Of a stretch of 64,000 bases of DNA, positions 7,287 through 15,345 are shown one piece after another; within the stretch, counting starts at the first letter, position 1, and each line of letters begins with the position of its first letter. This DNA is from Tritrichomonas musculus (Eukaryota > Parabasalia > Tritrichomonadida > Tritrichomonadidae), in assembly GCA_039105265.1 (NCBI GenBank), contig JAPFFF010000011.1, forward strand, positions 4,960,001 to 5,024,000, written 5' to 3'. The notes below the pieces were generated by a model. That model searched no databases and was not told the origin of the DNA. It saw nothing but the letters and a program-made list of their open reading frames with translations. A program made the position numbers and the translations under genes.

Positions 7287-10200
7287 TTAGAGCATAATAT
7301 AGTCCCCTGATGTGAGTCCATGGATGAATGGTGCACAGGATTGGTTCTCGAGGACAATCATTTTGGTGTGAGTCCCGGTGAGAGCATTCTTGTTTACCGT
7401 GATCTTGGACATCGTCATCTCACTGATTTTGCTCTGGATTTTGGTATTGCGCATCAATTGCAGATTGATATTTTTGCCAACCTTCACACCACCATTGTCG
7501 ATGATGTCCTTGTAATCATCACTTGTAATATGGTTTTTCTTGAGGGAGACCCCCTTGAGTTTGAGTGCCTTGGTTATAGAGCCACTATTAAATATGGTGT
7601 AGCACTTGGGGGCTAACGCAATCATATTCTCACCATATTTCTCAATGCAGAGACCCAGTATTTTCTTCTCATCAGCGATTGTATTTATATTGGGATTCGG
7701 CATGAACTTATATATGTTCTCATCATAGAATGCTCTATTCTTGATGATGTATTTGAACTCTTGATTGGAACCCTTGGATTCATCACCAGCAACCGCAAAA
7801 TATGCACTATCGGTGTCTCCCTCTATGAAATGAAATCGCTCCACATCAAGGCACTTGTACATGAACTCGTATATGAATGTGAGATACCAGAATTTGGCAT
7901 TATCTAGTGTCCAGAATGACTCCTGAAGGCAAGTCGTACATTTGAAGCTCTTTGGGTTCATTTGGAGTAGATAGTTGTCATCACTCAATTTGATCCCACT
8001 AACATAGTTATCGTAGATGATATTCTGGAAGGTCTTATCACGTGAACATATTTTTATTTTAGAGAACTTCTCAGTGTTCATCCCATCGTATCCATATGAA
8101 CCATTCATGCTGATCTTGTAGAACTTTTCATTGCCGGATACAGCTCCAGAAATGATATCCTGACGACGTTTCATGAACTCACTAACAAATGGGTTGAAAC
8201 CACGATGAGCTTCATATGTGGTGAGACTTTTGATATCTTCGATGACAAGCCCATGGTCGAGTAGGAACCAGAGATAATAATTTGAGAATGTTTGATAGGT
8301 ACCCATCGTATCGACACACATAGTTAGCTTTCGTTCAGTTTTGTCAGCGGATGGGAGTTTGTTGTGAGACATGTAGTTGTGCATGTATGAACCAATGGTT
8401 GTTTCATCGTTCGTGATATCAAAATTGCGAAATACTGGTGGGAAATTGATGAAGTTATTGATTTTAGATACTGGGCATTTCAATATGACCTCCGCTTTGA
8501 ACAAATATTTAGGATGCTTTCGTAAATTCCGGCTGTTGATGATATGCATACATGAGTTATAGGTTTTCATATTTTTGGTACCATTGTTATAAACATCGAA
8601 TCTCTCCAACATGGAACCTGGCATATACATAACCCCTCCGTGATATGGATTGAAATCATGTTTGGTTGAACTGAATGCTGATGGGTATAAGCTATTGAAA
8701 TCAACTCCAACAATGTGAGTCATAGTGTGAGGGGTATCATATGAGATTACCTTGTGGTCAACGGCGTTGTATCTAAAACGATTTATATTAGTGTGGCCCT
8801 TGATGTTGACACGGTGCATAACATTGGATAGACCTCCAGTGATGTTGTTCCGTAAGCTATAATATTCCTGTTCATCATTGATGAGTGTAGGCAGATGCAT
8901 CATCTTGCAATATTTCTTCAGTTGAATTCGTAGTTTGGTTATATTGGGGTCATCACGACTGCGAAGTTTGTTGCATTCTGCACAAGCGAGTTTACAGTTG
9001 CTGAGTTCATGACCGATATCGTTATTGATTCTATCGAGGGTAGGCTTATTGGTCCACGTGAAGTGCTCACCACAGAGATGACACTTACCGGTATCAGGAT
9101 TGTTGTACATTTTCATGAATTCATCAAACTGCTCCTCGCAAACACATTTATTGAGGTTCCTGGGAGAGTCCTTATGGGATTGATTATATTTGACATCCTG
9201 GTTATAGTAGTTCTCACATTTGAATCTCCACCACTTGAGATTTGGTTTGAAAGTATTCGATGGGTTTTGTATAGAGTATTCAGTATTGGGAGAATGGAAT
9301 TCTTCCTCAAATTCCTTATACGCAAGTGCATACTTGATACAAGATGCATTCTTACTCAACGAGAGATTCGATATGAGATCAACGTTGTACTGAGCATTGA
9401 GGGTTATCAAGTTATCAATGGGTTTAATCATCATCTCAACATCATTATCATTGTATGCCAACAGGTAATCCCATCGGGTTTTATAATTTTTGGCATCCTC
9501 GAGATATAGTTTGTAATCATCTGGTGTCAATGGATTCTTTTGGTTGAGGTAGCTGTAGAATGCTTCATATTCAAAGGGCTCCGTTTGTGAGAGAACCTCA
9601 TTGTAGTTCTCAGTGTTGATAGCTTCATATGGGAACACACCTTTACTGCTATTTGCAACTCCCCCAAAGTCTACACCAAATTGTCGTAATGTACCTCCGG
9701 CAACGAATGATTGTGCATCGATGAATCTCAACTTGGTGTCATATTTTGAGGATTTCAATATGAACTGCTTCAATGATGATGTGGTACCGATGATACTGTT
9801 GGACTCGACACTCCACGAACAGTAATTGAGATACTGCTTGAATAGGTTACTATCGAATCTACTCGAATTGAACCCAAATACGGTAATCACATTCAGGTTT
9901 CTGTCGATTTTATTGAGAGTATCAATCGATTCATTAATAAAGGTTTTCATATATTGAACCTTATCGTGATACACCTGTTGAGATTGCTCAAACAACCACT
10001 CAATCCACTCAGTGATGAACTCAGTTGAATCTCTTAATGAGAAGTGTCGTGTGTTGCAACCAGATTGTGATTTGACACATGATGATACGCTAAGTGGAAT
10101 CAATCGAGAGTTGATAGTTGTTGATGAACCAATAGATGTATTCACAGGTTGTTCAACAGTTTCGAAATCATAAGTGATGTAATATATGTTGGGTTTCCAT

Positions 10201-12200
10201 TCGAGACCATATGCTAAACAATATTCATACACCGGATTGTTGAGTATATGTGGACAATATGGAAGTGGCTCACGATTAGGTATAAATTGTTTTCGAAATA
10301 CTCCAGTACAGTTATCAACATGATTCTTGAAGCGATTCATATTGTGATGACCGTAATGTGCATATGAGCCACACTTTGGGCAGATATGGATGTTGGTCAA
10401 CTTCTCAGCATCCTTGATATACATTATGTGAATGATTCGATTTTGAGTGAACAGCAATGCAGATTTCCTAAATGAATTGTCACGATTATATTTCCATTGG
10501 TCCTGAAGGTTATACACCTTGAGTTCTGCATTGTACTCATAGATGTCAACATTCAAATGATGCTTTTCAGCAGATACCTTCATGGCTTCAATTGATGTAC
10601 CCGGATAGTTGTTCAGGAAGTTGATTGCAGCTTGAGATGGCTTAGTTGAATACACTATATTGTGTTCCCCGCACAGAAGTTTCCTAGCTGCTTGTGTACG
10701 ATGCTTAGTATAACAATGATATTTGGGGTTAACTAGATGATCATCGAGACATGCAGCAAGAAATCGATACCAACATAGATTGTCATCGACGTTGTCTGTG
10801 ATAATGAATTTATTATTTTTGATTTCAGGAGGTAAATCCTTGATGGGACCACTAACCTTGACCATTCGAGATACTGTGAATGAAACTGTGCCTACGAGAA
10901 TCAACTTGGTGCTCGATGTTGAGGTTTCATATGAGTGCAGTACTGATTCAATATAGTACTTCACGATATCAAGTGATTGCTCATCACGAACCACAATTGG
11001 GGTAGCAGATTTATAGTTATTCCAAGTGATTTCCCTAGCTGTATATTGGAATGTGTCAGTCTCAGCACTGGATGACTCAAATACACCCGAGAGTTGGAAA
11101 TATATTTTGAATGGTTTCACCTCACGTTCATAAACTTGTTGCAAGCCATCATATATACTGTTCAATGAGGATATCGAGTTGAAGTAGTATATGTATATAG
11201 GCTCGAAGGTATCAATATCCGTGTGTTCATTGTAATCATTATCAGCATATTTGGCATATTTTTGCCAAGCCTCTACAGCCTTATCGTAGTCCTCAGGTAA
11301 GTTCACCATGAGGAAATCATTGTGTTTCGATTTGAATTCATGACCGAACTCGCCAAGGTACTCGAATATTTCATTATTTTCAGGATCTTTGGGGATACCA
11401 TCAATATCAGTATTGTCATCAATAATATTTGCTAGTTTTGTAATTTTAGACCTATCTTGGAATATATCTTGTATTTCAGCTCTATCGAGATATTCGGGAT
11501 AATATTTGTTGAAATATGAATATACCTTACGTTCATCATCTAATTGCTGTTGGAACTCATCTTGGGTATTCATATGTTGAAGTACATCAATGGGGTCATT
11601 AATTTTGTAATCAGCTCTATTGAATTTATTGAAGTAATCATTATCCAGTTTGTCATTCAATCTCTTTATATATGAAGGCTGCTCATCATACCGAATTGGT
11701 TTCTTATGAGTTGTCGGTGGTGGAAGTATTGGTGGATACTCATTTTCACGAATCAATCGTTGAGCTTCCTGCAAAGCATATTTTGCAACATCAATATTAT
11801 GTTGTATTTGGCGTTCCCTATATACCTTACGTTCATCATCTAATTGCTGTTGGAACTTATCTTGGGTATTCATATGTTGAAGTACATCAATGGGTTCATT
11901 AATTTTGTAATCAGCTCTATTGAATTTATTGAAGTAATCATTATCATCTGCAAGGCGTTCAGCCCTCAGTTGTCCAAAGAATGTATCAAAATGAGATTCC
12001 TGGAGTATACCATTGGGATTGAAACCTGTGCGAGCTACAAATGAGTTATAATTTAGGTACTTCGTGAGTTTGCTCAGTTGAGCAACAAATGTAGTGTTGG
12101 TTGGGATGTTACCACCGAACTCATTGTTGATGATATTGATATAATTTTTGATAGTCCATGAAGGAATTGCACCAAAATTCTTATTCGAGATACAACTCAT
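7287..12200 (-). CDS. POLB: Protein-primed family B DNA polymerase, element 1
   Basis: The 1637-residue product has the exonuclease motif YDFETVEQ (near nucleotide 10165), polymerase motif A DFNSLYPSAFSS (near 8690), motif B KISMNGSYGYDG (near 8110) and motif C GDTDSAYF (near 7805). An HNH-like block lies between exonuclease and palm at about 8950-9090: CHLCGEHF, PTLDRINNDIGH and LACAECNKLR. Before the exonuclease is a zinc-finger-like stretch with CPKCGSYAH and a DNLCWYRFLAACL segment. The N-terminal third holds a duplicated block (DYFNKFNRADYKIN). I start it at the ATG whose upstream TATTTTTACGTT-GGCAA context matches the element 2 gene. It converges with the fibre gene across a 33-base gap containing a hairpin. 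Confidence 0.92.
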   Translation of the reverse strand: MSCISNKNFGAIPSWTIKNYINIINNEFGGNIPTNTTFVAQLSKLTKYLNYNSFVARTGFNPNGILQESHFDTFFGQLRAERLADDNDYFNKFNRADYKINEPIDVLQHMNTQDKFQQQLDDERKVYRERQIQHNIDVAKYALQEAQRLIRENEYPPILPPPTTHKKPIRYDEQPSYIKRLNDKLDNDYFNKFNRADYKINDPIDVLQHMNTQDEFQQQLDDERKVYSYFNKYYPEYLDRAEIQDIFQDRSKITKLANIIDDNTDIDGIPKDPENNEIFEYLGEFGHEFKSKHNDFLMVNLPEDYDKAVEAWQKYAKYADNDYNEHTDIDTFEPIYIYYFNSISSLNSIYDGLQQVYEREVKPFKIYFQLSGVFESSSAETDTFQYTAREITWNNYKSATPIVVRDEQSLDIVKYYIESVLHSYETSTSSTKLILVGTVSFTVSRMVKVSGPIKDLPPEIKNNKFIITDNVDDNLCWYRFLAACLDDHLVNPKYHCYTKHRTQAARKLLCGEHNIVYSTKPSQAAINFLNNYPGTSIEAMKVSAEKHHLNVDIYEYNAELKVYNLQDQWKYNRDNSFRKSALLFTQNRIIHIMYIKDAEKLTNIHICPKCGSYAHYGHHNMNRFKNHVDNCTGVFRKQFIPNREPLPYCPHILNNPVYEYCLAYGLEWKPNIYYITYDFETVEQPVNTSIGSSTTINSRLIPLSVSSCVKSQSGCNTRHFSLRDSTEFITEWIEWLFEQSQQVYHDKVQYMKTFINESIDTLNKIDRNLNVITVFGFNSSRFDSNLFKQYLNYCSWSVESNSIIGTTSSLKQFILKSSKYDTKLRFIDAQSFVAGGTLRQFGVDFGGVANSSKGVFPYEAINTENYNEVLSQTEPFEYEAFYSYLNQKNPLTPDDYKLYLEDAKNYKTRWDYLLAYNDNDVEMMIKPIDNLITLNAQYNVDLISNLSLSKNASCIKYALAYKEFEEEFHSPNTEYSIQNPSNTFKPNLKWWRFKCENYYNQDVKYNQSHKDSPRNLNKCVCEEQFDEFMKMYNNPDTGKCHLCGEHFTWTNKPTLDRINNDIGHELSNCKLACAECNKLRSRDDPNITKLRIQLKKYCKMMHLPTLINDEQEYYSLRNNITGGLSNVMHRVNIKGHTNINRFRYNAVDHKVISYDTPHTMTHIVGVDFNSLYPSAFSSTKHDFNPYHGGVMYMPGSMLERFDVYNNGTKNMKTYNSCMHIINSRNLRKHPKYLFKAEVILKCPVSKINNFINFPPVFRNFDITNDETTIGSYMHNYMSHNKLPSADKTERKLTMCVDTMGTYQTFSNYYLWFLLDHGLVIEDIKSLTTYEAHRGFNPFVSEFMKRRQDIISGAVSGNEKFYKISMNGSYGYDGMNTEKFSKIKICSRDKTFQNIIYDNYVSGIKLSDDNYLLQMNPKSFKCTTCLQESFWTLDNAKFWYLTFIYEFMYKCLDVERFHFIEGDTDSAYFAVAGDESKGSNQEFKYIIKNRAFYDENIYKFMPNPNINTIADEKKILGLCIEKYGENMIALAPKCYTIFNSGSITKALKLKGVSLKKNHITSDDYKDIIDNGGVKVGKNINLQLMRNTKIQSKISEMTMSKITVNKNALTGTHTKMIVLENQSCAPFIHGLTSGDYIML

Positions 12201-12270
12201 TTGCCCAAACGTAAAAATATAAAATTGTAATCGGTAAAAATATTGATTAAACATTATTTTTGAATTTTGG

Positions 12271-12747
12271 CTAGAAATCGATTGTATCAATCTCAACTTC
12301 GGGGGTTAGAGTCGTTTCACTAGGAGGAACATTTATAGTCATATGGGTGTTGAGTAGTTTTTGGGTCATATACATGGAGATACTTAAATTTAGGTTATCG
12401 AATATTAGTTTACGCAATAGGGATATACGTTTATGAGGTTCCACGTTGGATACTGCATCGATTACATCCTTTGATGAGACATATTGGATCAATCGGTCGT
12501 GATCCTTAATATCCAAAAACTTGCTTCGATTGAATATATGGGTTCGATTTAAGCGAGAATGGGGATGTTCAATAGATGATGTCTCAGGAGGTGAGTCACT
12601 TCGAACGAAATTCTTAGGCTGTACCGTTGTGCTTGGATTAGGAGATGGCTGTTTATGGTTCATACGTTTAATCAAATGCTTGACATCTTGGCACAAATCG
12701 GTGATACCATTTAAAATTTTTAATAGTATATCAGTGTCAATTTCCAT
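12271..12747 (-). CDS. Conserved small protein p158 next to PolB
   Basis: The C-terminal half holds the conserved block NRTHIFNRSKFLDIKDHDRL, then EPHKRISLLRKLIFDNLNLS and SMYMTQKLLNTHM. The same block is found in p169 (14362-14871) and p116 (48708-49058, 58816-59166), always beside PolB. The N-terminus starts with a helical heptad-like stretch (ILLKILNGITDLCQDVKHLI) and a short disordered linker. The helical C-terminal domain resembles a small DNA- or protein-binding module of unknown family. The gene is read in the same direction as PolB, just upstream, so coexpression is likely. I cannot assign a function. Confidence 0.7.
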   Translation of the reverse strand: MEIDTDILLKILNGITDLCQDVKHLIKRMNHKQPSPNPSTTVQPKNFVRSDSPPETSSIEHPHSRLNRTHIFNRSKFLDIKDHDRLIQYVSSKDVIDAVSNVEPHKRISLLRKLIFDNLNLSISMYMTQKLLNTHMTINVPPSETTLTPEVEIDTIDF

Positions 12748-13403
12748 TTATACAAAATAAAATATTATTTTAACAAATTTAGGTTGCTGGTGGAATGTGA
12801 TTGGTAGTAAGAGAGGTCCTTTAGTATGACCTTCAGTACAACCTTCAGTACAACCTTTAGGATAACCTTTAGTATGACCTTTCGTAGTAAGTACCCCTAG
12901 CCTTCTAAACTAGGGCAATAGTGGCAGTCATAAGTGAACATCTATATAACCCCATGATACTGACCACTTATTCCTAGTTATGAGTATCAGTTAGTATCAC
13001 GATTAGTGTCAATTCAAAAATAGTTAGATGGCCTTCTAAATTAGGGCAATAGTGGCGGTCATAAATGATCATAAGTGAACATCAATGTGGTCCTATGATG
13101 CTGACCACTTATTCCTAGTTATGAGTATCAGTTAGGGTTAATTCAAAAATAGTAAGATGACCTTCTAAATTAGGGCAGTGGTGTCGGTCATAAATGAATT
13201 TCTATCTGGTTGTCATCCGGAACACTCATCACTACTCCCCTCGTGGATTAGGTATGATACTCTCAAAATCGGGTAAACTGCGAACGCAGTTCCTGCTTAA
13301 GACCATTGCATGGGAGAAGTATAATAAAGTTGTGTACTACACTAAGGCTTGAGAAGTTATATTTTTGCATTTATGCATTTATGTGTTCTCATTCGCATTC
13401 GCG
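12748..13403. other. Non-coding stretch between elements 1 and 2
   Basis: I see no gene. It contains short repeats of CCTTYAGTAYRAC type at about 12822-12885, a tandem array of about 130 bases at 12901-13200, and a hairpin block GAACGCAGTTC at 13282-13292 inside a larger AACTGCG-AA-CGCAGTT palindrome. Confidence 0.6.
12901..13200 (+). repeat. Tandem repeat, period 129-131 bases, 2.3 copies
   Basis: Units begin with CCTTCTAAAYTAGGGCA at 12901, 13032 and 13161 and share TGACCACTTATTCCTAGTTA and ATGAGTATCAGTTAG. The third unit is partial. The array lies 200 bases outside the element 2 left end. Confidence 0.85.
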
Positions 13404-13510
13404 ATTCCAATTAAAGGATTTACTCAAATTGAATTTTATGAACTCCTCTCGAGTCCAGCCGTTACCAATTTGATGATAGTAGTAGGAGGAATCTAGTAGT
13501 AGGAGAGTCC
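13404..13510 (+). repeat. Left terminal inverted repeat of element 2
   Basis: The sequence starts ATTCCAATTAAAGGATTTAC, passes through CCGTTACCAATTTGAT and ends in repeats of TAGTAGTAGGAG. The same blocks occur in reverse at 35798-35907, giving outward-facing ends around element 2. The first KilA-N codon follows about 47 bases inside. Confidence 0.8.
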
Positions 13511-13556
13511 ATAACTAACTAGTTCTCAATGCAACTCAATTTTTATCCAGCTTGAA

Positions 13557-14339
13557 ATGGAATCAACAGCAATCAACATTCCAATGTCAGCCATTGTCGA
13601 ACCAATCAATGACGAATATGAATACATCCAGTATAATGAGAAGCTTCGTTTGATACATTCCATTAATGATGATATGTACCAGATGCAATCGATTCTCACT
13701 GCATGTAATTCAAAGAAACAAGCTTATAGGTGGAGGCAACTCGCTGAAACCAATGAAATTCTTGATGAATTAGAACGCAGTTCCTGCTCGTCACAGCAAA
13801 ATTGCTGCGACCTAGATATTGTTCAAGATAGACCTAATTTACCGAATGATTTGAAAGGCACATACATTCACCGATTGCTTGTCAATGATGTTGCATGCTG
13901 GGCTAATCGAAAGTATGCCATATATATTGCCAAGCTATTGGATTCATATTTTGAGAAGCAACGTGAGCAGCTGGTTAACAAAATCGATGACCTAACTCCA
14001 AGGGCTGTCCCCAAAGATCACAAACATAGCTACCGATATATGATATGGCTTGAGGAACTTCCCAAAAATAAGAATTTTGTGATACTCCATCTCGTTCGTC
14101 GCAACAAGCATTCATGGAGGCAGGTCAGTAAGATTTACCAAGATGAGAAGAAGCGCTGGGCATATGTTGATGACCTACCAATTGCGATAACCCCGAATGA
14201 AGATATCAAACGAATGGCCAAAGCTATGTTCAAAGGGGATGATGTCCGTGTAGGTGGTACTGATATTATCATTAACAAATCATGCCTTGATGAGTTTCAT
14301 GAAGCTGTAGACAAATACTTTAAAAATATGCATCTTTAA
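13557..14339 (+). CDS. KilA-N domain protein, element 2
   Basis: Residues about 95-135 (GTYIHRLLVNDVACWANRKY, then AIYIAKLLDSYF) match the core of the KilA-N domain, a DNA-binding fold common in phages and large DNA viruses. The C-terminal half (YRYMIWLEEL, ILHLVRRNKHSWRQVS, INKSCLDEFHEAVDKYF) is shared with the KilA-N protein at 43179-43952 and forms a free-standing protein at 53613-53924. An inserted hairpin pair (13773-13813) encodes SSCSSQQNCCDL in the linker before the KilA-N core. The ATG context TTTTTATCCAGCTTGAAATG closely resembles that of the HNH gene at 36741. A regulatory DNA-binding role is likely but inferred. Confidence 0.8.
   Translation: MESTAINIPMSAIVEPINDEYEYIQYNEKLRLIHSINDDMYQMQSILTACNSKKQAYRWRQLAETNEILDELERSSCSSQQNCCDLDIVQDRPNLPNDLKGTYIHRLLVNDVACWANRKYAIYIAKLLDSYFEKQREQLVNKIDDLTPRAVPKDHKHSYRYMIWLEELPKNKNFVILHLVRRNKHSWRQVSKIYQDEKKRWAYVDDLPIAITPNEDIKRMAKAMFKGDDVRVGGTDIIINKSCLDEFHEAVDKYFKNMHL
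13773..13813 (+). repeat. Double hairpin insertion inside KilA-N gene
   Basis: GAAC-GCA-GTTC is followed by CTGC and then CAGCAA-AA-TTGCTG. The second hairpin equals the intergenic palindrome at 21060-21083. The homologous gene in element 3 has a different palindrome (GCGGAAAATTCCGC) at the same linker. Confidence 0.8.
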
Positions 14340-14348
14340 ATAATATTT

Positions 14349-14356
14349 TATTTTTG
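14349..14356 (+). promoter_or_regulatory. TATTTTTG start-proximal motif for p169
   Basis: TATTTTTG ends 5 bases before the ATG at 14362. Confidence 0.55.
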
Positions 14357-14361
14357 CATAA

Positions 14362-14871
14362 ATGGATATTTCAGCTACAGAATCTGACACTGATATGCTC
14401 TCAAAAATCGTAGATGGTATCACCGATTTGCGCCGAGATGTCAAGCATTTGATTAAACGTTGGAGCAATAAACGCAAACCTTCCACAGATTCAACTCAGG
14501 ATTCACCTCCTGAAGCAACTGAGAACGCAGTTCCTGCCTCACCTCCTGATGAAACTGAAACTCAATCTATTGAACATCCTCGACCTCGTTTAAATCGCAC
14601 CCATATATTCAATCGTAGCAAGTTTTTGGATATTGAGGATCATGACCGATTGATCCAATATGTCACATCACAGGCAGTAATCGATGCGGTCTCCAACGCA
14701 GAACCTCATAAACGAGTATCTCTATTGCGTAGACTCATCTACGATAACCTAAAGTTGAGTATCTCCATGTATATGACCCAAAAATTAATCAACACCCATA
14801 TGCCTATAAACGGTCCCCCAAGGGAAACAGCTCCAGACCCCGATGATGAGATCGATACAACCGATTTCTAA
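14362..14871 (+). CDS. Conserved small protein p169 next to PolB, element 2
   Basis: This is the element 2 copy of p158, with the same RTHIFNRSKFLDIEDHDRL block and SMYMTQKLINTHM end. The linker is longer: a hairpin-bearing insertion encodes ENAVPAS, flanked by near-duplicates of TCACCTCCTGAWGMAACT. It keeps the reading frame. The gene follows the KilA-N gene by 22 bases in the same direction and precedes PolB, suggesting a replication-linked cluster. The family is unknown to me. Confidence 0.7.
   Translation: MDISATESDTDMLSKIVDGITDLRRDVKHLIKRWSNKRKPSTDSTQDSPPEATENAVPASPPDETETQSIEHPRPRLNRTHIFNRSKFLDIEDHDRLIQYVTSQAVIDAVSNAEPHKRVSLLRRLIYDNLKLSISMYMTQKLINTHMPINGPPRETAPDPDDEIDTTDF
14523..14540 (+). 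repeat. GCA-loop hairpin insertion in p169
   Basis: GAAC-GCA-GTTC followed by CTGC sits between two near-identical 18-base copies starting TCACCTCCTGA. The equivalent p158 gene has neither the hairpin nor the duplicate. Confidence 0.75.
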
Positions 14872-15345
14872 CCGAATTCCAAAAATATTTTTGCAAAAAC
14901 CGACCCCATGATGGATGCGTAATGCATTCGATATGAGATGATAAGTGCCCGGGATGATACCACCCCATAAAGAGAAACAGTTTGCATCCACCATGAAGCT
15001 GGTTTGGGTTTGCATTGCCGGCAAATGCCCGTATTACCCCATAATCCACAAGTAATAGCTTACCCAAGGTGTTTAGTGCGCTAGGGCTCTATCACAAATA
15101 TGGACCGAAAATAATACGAAAAATCGGTATGGCAGTGGATCGAACCTATGCCTGCAGCCGAAGCCCGGAGACATCCTTCATGATCCAACAACTATACCAG
15201 TTAGCGCTAACACATATATGTTTTCGATTTAGCATTTAATTGGTTCCAACTACATTGCAGGGAGTATGTACATGATTAAAATTCAAAAATAATATTTAAT
15301 CAATATTTTTGCGATGACTATTTTTGTATTTTTACGTTCAGGCAA
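14872..15345. other. Non-coding stretch before PolB, element 2, with tRNA-like antisense sequence
   Basis: I see no protein gene. On the minus strand 15137-15209 has a box A-like TAGCGCTAACTGG and a box B-like GGTTCGATCC spaced about as in a long-variable-arm tRNA. The acceptor and T stems do not close convincingly, so I do not call a tRNA. The last 40 bases carry TATTTTTACGTTCAGGCAA before the PolB ATG. Confidence 0.45.

Larger units (their letters stand above)
1..12770. mobile_element. Polinton/Maverick element 1, partial, left part outside the window
   Basis: The order is integrase, p110, p481, DxNGDxxDD protein, fibre, PolB and p158, the mirror image of the left two thirds of element 2. 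The integrase end continues past the window start, so capsid and ATPase genes may lie there. No end repeat like those of element 2 is visible beyond p158. The main frames are open with perhaps one break. Integrase and p110 are almost identical to element 2, while p481 and the DxNGDxxDD gene are strongly diverged, so this copy is a mosaic of recent and older sequence. Confidence 0.85.

Noticed and set aside
12748-13403. Host gene between elements 1 and 2
   Set aside because: Only tandem repeats and hairpins are visible; no frame of useful length with a start motif.
15130-15216. Functional tRNA gene on the minus strand
   Set aside because: Box A and box B look good, but the acceptor ends do not pair and the T stem has mostly mismatches.
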